DNA of 64,000 bases, taken from positions 930,001-994,000 of the forward strand of contig NZ_BMYV01000001.1 in the NCBI RefSeq assembly GCF_014652455.1. Direction: 5' to 3'. Within the stretch, counting starts at the first letter, position 1. Every line of letters begins with the position of its first letter. Positions 57,465-64,000 of the stretch are shown here, one piece after another. Below the pieces are notes generated by a model that was not told the origin of the DNA, made no database searches, and was given only the letters and a program-made list of their open reading frames with translations. Source of the DNA: Litorimonas cladophorae (GTDB taxonomy: Bacteria > Pseudomonadota > Alphaproteobacteria > Caulobacterales > Maricaulaceae). Made by a program: the position numbers and the translations under genes.

Positions 57465-57652
57465 ATGCGTCCCCTTTTTAGGTTGTGGAGGACAGTGCGC
57501 CCGCCACTTATCCAACCCCTATTCGCTATCAGGCCTGAACCAGACCTGAAAACAGGAGAAAATTTTCAAAATATTTGCTTTGTGCAACTCGGCGATCCGC
57601 ACAGGATTTAAAGAACAATCACAGCCAATTGACGCGTCTCCCCTTGCATTAC

Positions 57653-57670
57653 GTTAACGTGAACGTTAAC
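57653..57670. promoter_or_regulatory. Operator-like palindrome before the beta-oxidation operon
   Basis: GTTAACGT-GA-ACGTTAAC is a perfect 8+8 inverted repeat, 110 bp before the thiolase ATG. A TTGACG (possible -35) is at 57629-57634, so a repressor bound here would cover the -10. Fatty-acid and branched-chain catabolic operons in proteobacteria are often repressed by TetR-type (FadR, PsrA) or MerR-type (LiuR) proteins that bind such palindromes. Confidence 0.6.
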
Positions 57671-57779
57671 TGCACCCCATAGCTGAATAGGGAACGTGCG
57701 CGTTCGGGGACTCCCCTTACGCGTTAGAACCGTATTCAAGACACCGAACACTTGGCGCGCTAACGCAAGAGGAACCCAC

Positions 57780-58988
57780 ATGACCGAAGCTTATATTTAC
57801 GACGCGGTGCGCACACCGCGCGGCAAAGGAAAATCCGACGGCAGCCTGCATGAGGTCACACCTGTCGATCTTGCAGCTCAAGTCCTGTCGGCCGTTCGCG
57901 ACCGCAACAACATTGATTCAGCTGAGATCGAAGACATTGCTTTTGGTTGCGTCTCCCCCGTCGGCGAACAAGGCGCGGTCATCACGCGCTCTGCAATCCT
58001 GCAAGCGGGTTACGCGCAAACAACATCTGGCATTCAGGTCAACCGTTTCTGTGGTTCAGGTCTGGAAGCCTCCAACATCGCAGCGGCCAAAGTTATGGCT
58101 GGCGAATGTGACATGGCCATCGGCGGCGGTGTCGAGCATATGTCTCGCGTCCCGATGGGCAGCGATGGCGGCGCAATGGCAACGGACCCAGCAGTGGCGC
58201 TCGCAAATTACTTCGTACCACAAGGCATCTCCGCTGATTTGATCGCAACGAAATACGGTTTCTCCCGCGACGATCTGGATGCCTATGCTGTGGAGTCGCA
58301 CAAACGCGCCGCACAAGCTTGGAAAGAGGGCCGCTTCGCGAAATCCATCGTCCCAGTGAAGGACATCTTGGGTCTGACGATTTTGGACCATGACGAAACC
58401 ATCCGTCCTAATACAAACATGCAGTCCCTTGGCGCGCTGAACCCAGCTTTTGCCATGATGGGCGAGAACTTCGGTTTTGATAATGTCGCTCAGCAAAAAT
58501 ACCCAGGCGTCGAAAAAATCGAACATCGTCATCATGCGGGTAACTCATCGGGTATCGTTGATGGCGCTGCGGCGATCCTGATCGGTAACAAAGAAACAGG
58601 CGAGCGTCTTGGTTTGAAACCACGCGCCCGCATCCGCTCTATGGCCTCCATCGGCTCCGAGCCGACTATCATGCTAACAGGTCCAGAATTTGCGGCACAA
58701 AAGGCGCTGAAACGCGCTGGCATGAACGTCAACGACATCGACATTTACGAGCTGAACGAGGCTTTCGCAGCTGTTGTTCTCCGCTTCATGCAGGCCCTCG
58801 ACATCGATCACGGCGACATCAACGTCAATGGCGGCGCCATTGCGATGGGTCACCCTCTGGGTGCGACAGGTGCGATGATCCTTGGCACGATGGTCGATGA
58901 GCTTGAGCGCGCAGATAAAGAGACGTCCCTCGTGACGCTCTGTATCGGCGGTGGCATGGGCACAGCTACAATCATTGAACGCGTCTAA
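57780..58988 (+). CDS. fadA: Acetyl-CoA C-acyltransferase (thiolase)
   Basis: ATG 57780 with AAGAGGA just upstream gives 402 residues; the in-frame region upstream (from 57696) has no thiolase homology. The acyl-Cys is in [10 protein letters not shown] near residue 90, the His in [15 protein letters not shown] and the second Cys in TLCIGGGMG. As the partner of the gene that follows it releases acetyl-CoA in the last step of beta-oxidation. Spacing to the next gene is 24 bp. Confidence 0.93.
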   Translation: MTEAYIYDAVRTPRGKGKSDGSLHEVTPVDLAAQVLSAVRDRNNIDSAEIEDIAFGCVSPVGEQGAVITRSAILQAGYAQTTSGIQVNRFCGSGLEASNIAAAKVMAGECDMAIGGGVEHMSRVPMGSDGGAMATDPAVALANYFVPQGISADLIATKYGFSRDDLDAYAVESHKRAAQAWKEGRFAKSIVPVKDILGLTILDHDETIRPNTNMQSLGALNPAFAMMGENFGFDNVAQQKYPGVEKIEHRHHAGNSSGIVDGAAAILIGNKETGERLGLKPRARIRSMASIGSEPTIMLTGPEFAAQKALKRAGMNVNDIDIYELNEAFAAVVLRFMQALDIDHGDINVNGGAIAMGHPLGATGAMILGTMVDELERADKETSLVTLCIGGGMGTATIIERV

Positions 58989-59012
58989 GATAGATAAGGC
59001 ACGGAAAAGAAC

Positions 59013-61388
59013 ATGACTAAATATAACAACTTTAAACTCGACACGGATTCTGACGGCATCGTCACGATGACAATCGACGTCCCAAACCAAACAATGAACG
59101 TTTGGACGCCAGACTTCATCAATGAATTCGACGCCTTCATCACGGACTTCAACACGAATGACGACCTCAAAGGTCTCGTGCTGACATCTGGCAAAGCAAA
59201 CGCATTCCTCGCGGGCGCAGATTTGAACATGATGAGCGAAAACAACGCTGCGGGTAAAACGCTAACGAAAGAAGCGTTCCAAGAGAGCATGAAGCTCACA
59301 CTCGCCCTCCGCAAGATGGAGAACGGCGGCTGGACGACACGTCAAATCCAACGCGAAGGCAAAAAAGCCAAACCTGTTGCGGCCGCTATCGAAGGCCTCG
59401 CCCTTGGCGGTGGTCTGGAAATCTGCCTGGCCTCGCATCACCGCGTTGTGGCTGACAATCCAAAGATCAAACTCGGCCTCCCAGAAGTCCTTGTCGGTCT
59501 TCTGCCCGGTGCGGGTGGAACGCAGCGGACAATGCGTCTGATGGGTCTGCAACCTGCGGCCATGATGTGTACGCAAGGGTCTAACCTGAACCCACAGAAA
59601 GCCAAAGCTCAAGGCCTCGTCCATGACGTTGTCCCAGCTGGCACAACAGCCGACGCCGCAAAAGCTTGGGTCAAAGCCAACATCGAAAAAGGCGTCGTTG
59701 CGCCTTGGGATGTGAAAGGCTTCAAAATTCCTGGCGGCGGTGGCGCCATGAACCCGAAATCGGTTCAATTCTTCATGGCTTCCGGCGCAATGGCGCTCAA
59801 GCAGACCAAGGGCAATTACCCAGCCGTCGAAGCGATTCTCTCCTGCCTCTATGAAGGCTCTATCGTTCCAATGGACACGGCTCTTGTCATCGAGAGTAAG
59901 TACATCACGAAATTGCTCATGGGTGCGACGTCCAAGAACATGATCCGCACCTTGTTCCTGAACAAGAATGCCGCCGATAAAGGCGCAGGTCGTCCAGAAG
60001 GTATTCCAAAACAAGACATCAAAAAAGTCGGCGTCCTAGGATGTGGTTTGATGGGCGCCGGTATCGCGCACGTCACGGCGAAAGCTGGCATGGAAGTCAT
60101 CTCGCTAGACCGCAATATGGAAGAAGCGCAGAAGGCCATCGCTTACTCGCAGAAAATCCTCGAGAAAAAAGTCAAACGCGGCCGCATGACGCAAGAGAAA
60201 GCGGATGCTTTCCTCGCGCTCATCACACCAACCGATGATTACAACATGCTCAAGGATGTCGACCTCATCATTGAGGCCGTATTTGAGCGTCCAGATGTCA
60301 AAGCCGACGTTATCAAGAAAACTGAAGCTGTTATCGGCAAAGACGTTGTGTTTGCGACCAACACGTCGACACTTCCAATTGGTGGATTGGCGAAACATTC
60401 GTCCCGTCCAGAGCAATATATCGGCATGCATTTCTTCTCGCCTGTCGACAAAATGCCACTTCTCGAAATCATCCCGCACGAAGGCACAGGCGATCTCGCC
60501 CTCGCCGTTGCGTTGGATTACAACAAGAAAATCCGCAAGACGCCGATCATTGTCAAAGATGTACGCGGCTTCTTCACGAACCAAGTCTTCCCGCCTTATA
60601 TCAACGAAGCGGCATTGATGGTTGTCGAAGGTGTCTCAATGGCGTTGATCGAAAACTGTGCCGCCAACCTTGGTTTGCCAATCGGACCATTGGCTGTTTC
60701 CGACGATACAACATTGAAACTTGGCTATGACATCATGACGTCAACCCAAGAGGAAATGGGCGACAAATATGTGCCAACCGGCGCAGAAGAGTTCATCACT
60801 AACATGGTCACCAAATGGGACCGTGGCGGTCGTCGCCTTGGCGCGGGCTTCTACAACTATGATGAAAACGGAAAGCGTTTGGACCTTTGGAAAGGCATGA
60901 CGGATCACTATCCATTGCTAGAAGAGCAACCTGCCCCGGAAGAAGTGATGCAGCGTTTGCTTTACTCTCTCGTCGCGCCATCAGCCCGCACATTTGCGGA
61001 AGGCGTTGTGCCTGATCCGCAAAGTGCAGACCTCGGCGCGATCTTCGGATTAGGCTTCCCCCCTTATACGGGCGGTCCACTTTCCTATATCGACACGATT
61101 GGTCTCGATGCCTATGTCGCGACATCTGACATGCTGGCCCAGCGCCACGGCGCACGTTTCTCGCCACCGCAAATATTTCGTGACATGGCGGCGAAAGGAC
61201 AGACACTTTACCCTGACAGCACACCGTCATCGCAACGTGTTTACACACGCAGTGCTTTGAGCCGGATGCTCGAAGTTGAAGTCGTTAAAATCGCAAACGC
61301 TATGGGCATCGCCGCTAGCGTTGATGATTTGAAGGCAGATACAGTCAGCAAAATCCTGACGGCGCAGGCAGGTAAAAAAGCCGCTTAA
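59013..61388 (+). CDS. fadJ: Bifunctional enoyl-CoA hydratase / 3-hydroxyacyl-CoA dehydrogenase
   Basis: A 791-residue fusion (FadJ/FadB type). The N-terminal crotonase domain has the oxyanion-hole region EGLALGGGLEICLA and KLGLPEVLVGLLPGAGGTQR; the dehydrogenase has the NAD-binding GVLGCGLMGAGIAHVTAKAGM near residue 345 and the catalytic His in MHFFSPVDKMPLLEI. It hydrates enoyl-CoA and oxidises the 3-hydroxy product, giving 3-ketoacyl-CoA for the thiolase. Together with fadA it forms a complete late beta-oxidation operon. No acyl-CoA dehydrogenase or ligase is in the window. Confidence 0.93.
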   Translation: MTKYNNFKLDTDSDGIVTMTIDVPNQTMNVWTPDFINEFDAFITDFNTNDDLKGLVLTSGKANAFLAGADLNMMSENNAAGKTLTKEAFQESMKLTLALRKMENGGWTTRQIQREGKKAKPVAAAIEGLALGGGLEICLASHHRVVADNPKIKLGLPEVLVGLLPGAGGTQRTMRLMGLQPAAMMCTQGSNLNPQKAKAQGLVHDVVPAGTTADAAKAWVKANIEKGVVAPWDVKGFKIPGGGGAMNPKSVQFFMASGAMALKQTKGNYPAVEAILSCLYEGSIVPMDTALVIESKYITKLLMGATSKNMIRTLFLNKNAADKGAGRPEGIPKQDIKKVGVLGCGLMGAGIAHVTAKAGMEVISLDRNMEEAQKAIAYSQKILEKKVKRGRMTQEKADAFLALITPTDDYNMLKDVDLIIEAVFERPDVKADVIKKTEAVIGKDVVFATNTSTLPIGGLAKHSSRPEQYIGMHFFSPVDKMPLLEIIPHEGTGDLALAVALDYNKKIRKTPIIVKDVRGFFTNQVFPPYINEAALMVVEGVSMALIENCAANLGLPIGPLAVSDDTTLKLGYDIMTSTQEEMGDKYVPTGAEEFITNMVTKWDRGGRRLGAGFYNYDENGKRLDLWKGMTDHYPLLEEQPAPEEVMQRLLYSLVAPSARTFAEGVVPDPQSADLGAIFGLGFPPYTGGPLSYIDTIGLDAYVATSDMLAQRHGARFSPPQIFRDMAAKGQTLYPDSTPSSQRVYTRSALSRMLEVEVVKIANAMGIAASVDDLKADTVSKILTAQAGKKAA

Positions 61389-61411
61389 GCCAAACTGACA
61401 TCAAGAATACG

Positions 61412-61450
61412 AAAGCCGCGCCAGCGAGAGTTGGCGGGGCTTTCTCATTT
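61412..61450 (+). terminator. Terminator of the beta-oxidation operon
   Basis: AAAGCCGCGCCA (61412-61423) pairs with TGGCGGGGCTTT (61432-61443) with one mismatch, followed by TTTCTCATTT-type sequence. Confidence 0.75.
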
Positions 61451-61548
61451 GTAAGCCGACGCATTCAAAAACAGACCCAACTTAAATCATATTCGCGACG
61501 TATTTAGCGCTCACGGGTAACGCGCCCAAATTGCGAAAGACGTCCCTT

Positions 61549-62874
61549 ATGCCCCAATCTCCCCAAGACAAAGACGGACGCGCGGTTCCCTCTCGGCGGC
61601 TGTCTCGTTTGGCGGGACTTGGTGGTATGGCAGCGAATATTGCGGGAGGGATTGCAATGAATGGCGCAAAGCAACTCGCATCGGGGAAACGGCCACGGGT
61701 TTCTGATCTGATTCTCACGCCGTCAAATGCGCTGAAATTGACGAAACAACTCTCGAATATGCGCGGCGCGGCCATGAAAATTGGTCAGATGATTTCCATG
61801 GATAGTGGCGACTTTCTGCCCAAGGAACTCGCTGATATTCTCGCAAAATTGCGCTCTGACGCGCAGCACATGCCCCGCGCACAGTTGAGTAAGGTCCTGA
61901 GGTCAGAATGGGGAGAAAATTGGGAAAACCAATTCCTATCCTTCGAATATCGTCCCATCGCTGCTGCCTCTATCGGGCAAGTCCAGCGCGCTCATTTGGA
62001 AAATGGTGAAACCCTCGCGATTAAAGTGCAATATCCTGGCGTAAGGGAGAGCATCGACAGTGACGTGAAAAACGTCGCTGCACTGCTGTCCATGACAGGT
62101 CTCGTACCCGCGACACTGGACGTCAAACCCATCATTGAGGAGGGCCGGCAACAACTCCACCAAGAGGCAGATTATACGCGAGAGGCCGAATACCTTACTC
62201 GCTTCGGGGACCTCTTAGCAGACGACGATAACTTTGAAGTCCCCGTATTTTACCCTGAATTCTCAACCGATAAAATTCTTGCTATGTCTTATATTGAGAG
62301 CAAGCCTATTGAGGAGTTGATAATTGCGTCACAACAAACCCGTGACCGCGTCATCAGTCTTTTGATTGATCTCACCCTACGCGAATTATTTGAATTTAAG
62401 GTCATGCAGACCGATCCAAATTTTGCCAATTATCGCTATAATATAAAATCAGATAAGCTTGTCCTGCTCGATTTCGGCGCAAGCCGCGATATCAGCGATG
62501 CATTATCTGCGTCCTATGGGGAAATCATGAGCGCCGCTCTGACGGGAAACACTCAGGATAGTTTTGACGTCGCGGAGCAAATGGGACTTCTACCTTTAAA
62601 TATGCCCCCTAAAACCAAACATGCGATCATGGACATTCTGCGCCTCGCGATAGAACCGTTGAGCCAAGACGCGCCATTTGACTTTGGTAACAATCAAATC
62701 GCGATCGAGATGCGAGATAAAGGCATGGAATTGGCAGGTAATCGCGATCTTTGGCACGTACCGCCCGCCGAGATGATCTTCGTGCAGCGCAAATTTGGCG
62801 GTATTCATATGTTGGCGACGCGTCTGCGCGCCTCGGTCAATATCCATGCAGCAATCAAGAAATATGTTGTCTGA
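61549..62874 (+). CDS. ABC1/UbiB-family atypical kinase
   Basis: ATG 61549 gives 441 residues (a TTG at 61531 would add six). The family KxGQ motif is in MRGAAMKIGQMISMDSGDF, followed by the Ala-rich loop AAASIGQVQRAHL with the Lys in LAIKVQYPG, and the metal-binding DFGASRDI near residue 310. UbiB/ADCK proteins are atypical ATPases that support ubiquinone synthesis or lipid handling at membranes. It has no C-terminal membrane helices, so it is closer to the ADCK3/COQ8-like soluble type than to E. coli UbiB. Confidence 0.88.
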   Translation: MPQSPQDKDGRAVPSRRLSRLAGLGGMAANIAGGIAMNGAKQLASGKRPRVSDLILTPSNALKLTKQLSNMRGAAMKIGQMISMDSGDFLPKELADILAKLRSDAQHMPRAQLSKVLRSEWGENWENQFLSFEYRPIAAASIGQVQRAHLENGETLAIKVQYPGVRESIDSDVKNVAALLSMTGLVPATLDVKPIIEEGRQQLHQEADYTREAEYLTRFGDLLADDDNFEVPVFYPEFSTDKILAMSYIESKPIEELIIASQQTRDRVISLLIDLTLRELFEFKVMQTDPNFANYRYNIKSDKLVLLDFGASRDISDALSASYGEIMSAALTGNTQDSFDVAEQMGLLPLNMPPKTKHAIMDILRLAIEPLSQDAPFDFGNNQIAIEMRDKGMELAGNRDLWHVPPAEMIFVQRKFGGIHMLATRLRASVNIHAAIKKYVV

Positions 62875-62931
62875 AATTGGTGATTTTGTTGACTGAAGGC
62901 AAGATCATCACTGCCTCCAGTAAAGACCGAA

Positions 62932-64000
62932 CTATTTCTGTTTCTCGTCGACCACCCAAGCTTTCACGACCTCATCGAGAATACCGAGCGGCATGGCGCC
63001 ATTCGCCAAGATCAGCTCATTAAAATCACGCAAGTTGAAGTCCTCACCCAGTTCATCCTCTGCATGTTTACGCAAACGGAGAATGGCGAGCTGTCCTGTC
63101 TTATAGGCTGTCGCCTGCCCTGGCCAAACGGCGTATCGCTCGATTTCGCGTTCAACATCGCCCGCCGAATTGCCCGTTTTCTCGGCCATATAGTCAATCG
63201 CTTCTTCACGGGTCCAGCGTTTGTGATGTAACCCCGTATCGACAACAAGGCGCACAGCGCGAAACATTTCGGCCTGCAAACGGCCTAAGTCTCCCAGGGG
63301 GTTATCGTCATACATGCCCATATCATTTGCTGCGAGATATTCAGCATAGAGCGCCCAACCTTCCGTATAGGCCGTGAAGGGACTCATCTTGCGAAGTATT
63401 GGAACGTCCTCGATCATTTGCGATCGCGAAATTTGGAAGTGATGCCCTGGCGCAGCTTCGTGATAAAGCAGCGTTGGAAGGGTCCATTTAGGATTATCAA
63501 CGGGATCCTTAAGGTTGATGTAGAATTGCCCCGGACGAGACCCGTCGAGTGCAGGGCCGCTATAGTAGCCACCGGGCGCACCGTCTTGGGAGTATTCAGG
63601 AATTCGTTTAATCTCGAGCGGTTGTGGTGGCAAAGTGACGAAATAATCACCAGCCTTTGCCATGACTTCTTCGTTCAAGCGTTCAAGCTCCGCGATCATG
63701 GCGGCTCGGCCCGCATCATTATCAGGATAAATTTGGTCTGCGCGGCTCATCATCGCGGCGACACGTTCGGACAGCGGACCGTCCGTAAGACCTTCACCTT
63801 GAAGAATTGCGTCCATTTCTTTTTCAATACGTGCGACTTCGGACAGGCCGATGTTGTGAATTTCGTCGGCCGTCATGTCGGTTGTCGTGTTGGAACGCAG
63901 CGCGGTTTTGTAGATTTTCTCACCATTTGGAATCCGCCAAATTCCCGCGTCATGGGTAGCGGACTTTAAGAGGTCTTCATGCAGGGCGATCATGCTTTCA
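62932..64000 (-). CDS. DUF885 family protein, 5' part missing
   Basis: Only the C-terminal 355 or so residues lie in the window; the frame stays open to the right edge and the family is usually about 580-600 residues long. The metal-site-like YHEAAPGHHFQISRS (HExxP-GHH) near the middle is diagnostic; the family is thought to be zinc-dependent peptidases of unknown substrate. GGYYSGPALDGSRPGQFYINL and TEGWALYAEYLA also fit. A signal peptide would be beyond the edge. It converges with the UbiB-family gene, 57 bp away. Confidence 0.88.
   Translation of the reverse strand, partial: ESMIALHEDLLKSATHDAGIWRIPNGEKIYKTALRSNTTTDMTADEIHNIGLSEVARIEKEMDAILQGEGLTDGPLSERVAAMMSRADQIYPDNDAGRAAMIAELERLNEEVMAKAGDYFVTLPPQPLEIKRIPEYSQDGAPGGYYSGPALDGSRPGQFYINLKDPVDNPKWTLPTLLYHEAAPGHHFQISRSQMIEDVPILRKMSPFTAYTEGWALYAEYLAANDMGMYDDNPLGDLGRLQAEMFRAVRLVVDTGLHHKRWTREEAIDYMAEKTGNSAGDVEREIERYAVWPGQATAYKTGQLAILRLRKHAEDELGEDFNLRDFNELILANGAMPLGILDEVVKAWVVDEKQK

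Noticed and set aside
57651-57670. TTAA...TTAA at the fad palindrome as a CtrA box
   Set aside because: The two TTAA halves are 8 nt apart, not 7, and the site is better explained as a symmetric operator.

Overview
The window reads as a chromosomal segment of an alphaproteobacterium, most likely a Hyphomonadaceae/Caulobacterales-type marine bacterium. This rests on gene order rather than on any database search. Supporting blocks are rplU-rpmA-GNAT-obgE-proBA-nadD-rsfS-rlmH-envC-ctpA, an F1-only ATP synthase operon (atpHAGDC) with a Lys/Ala/Pro-rich extension on the beta subunit, NDUFA12-DUF2155, lspA next to a DUF3035 (BamF-type) lipoprotein, a large TonB-dependent receptor, and a TTAA-N7-TTAA site like the CtrA box. 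Base composition looks roughly balanced throughout. I saw no rRNA, tRNA, CRISPR array, insertion sequence or prophage.

Layout. 1-0.9 kb: 3' part of a peptidoglycan-binding protein. 1.1-13.2 kb: a long plus-strand run covering ribosomal proteins L21/L27, Obg GTPase, proline synthesis (proB, proA), NAD synthesis (nadD), ribosome silencing and 23S methylation (rsfS, rlmH), an EnvC-like amidase activator, two tandem S41 proteases, a divergent polysaccharide deacetylase and RppH. 13.2-16.6 kb: MFS transporter and sulfotransferase facing a MOSC/metallophosphoesterase pair. 16.6-21.7 kb: atpHAGDC on the minus strand. 22.4-27.8 kb: TonB-dependent receptor and priA (minus), with fsa divergent from priA. 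28.5-38.7 kb: mixed short transcription units (PepSY protein, LysM lipoprotein, coiled-coil protein, TauE and EamA transporters, tadA, rluB-rsmD, mutL, BamF-like lipoprotein, lspA). 38.8-49.9 kb: autotransporter, glnE, S9 peptidase, parE, purine nucleoside phosphorylase. 49.9-53.6 kb: NDUFA12, DUF2155, a pentapeptide protein and aspS. 53.9-57.5 kb: the least ordinary stretch, with a LuxR-type regulator, a 1.1 kb region without a convincing ordinary gene but rich in inverted repeats, an ABM-domain protein, an S1/P1 nuclease and a secreted hypothetical. 57.6-61.4 kb: a two-gene beta-oxidation operon preceded by a perfect palindrome. 61.5-64 kb: UbiB-family kinase and the C-terminal part of a DUF885 protein.

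Most genes are housekeeping. Cell-envelope remodelling (EnvC-like, two S41 proteases, LysM and PG-binding proteins, LspA, BamF-like lipoprotein), growth and ribosome assembly (Obg, RsfS, RlmH, RluB, RsmD) and energy metabolism dominate. I did not find a clear new multi-gene system. The best leads are non-coding or regulatory: the nested inverted repeats at 55332-55484 with tiny open frames after them, the operator-like palindrome before the beta-oxidation operon, and the CtrA-like box between a coiled-coil protein and a TauE permease. At the protein level, PriA lacks three of the four cysteines of one of its two zinc sites.
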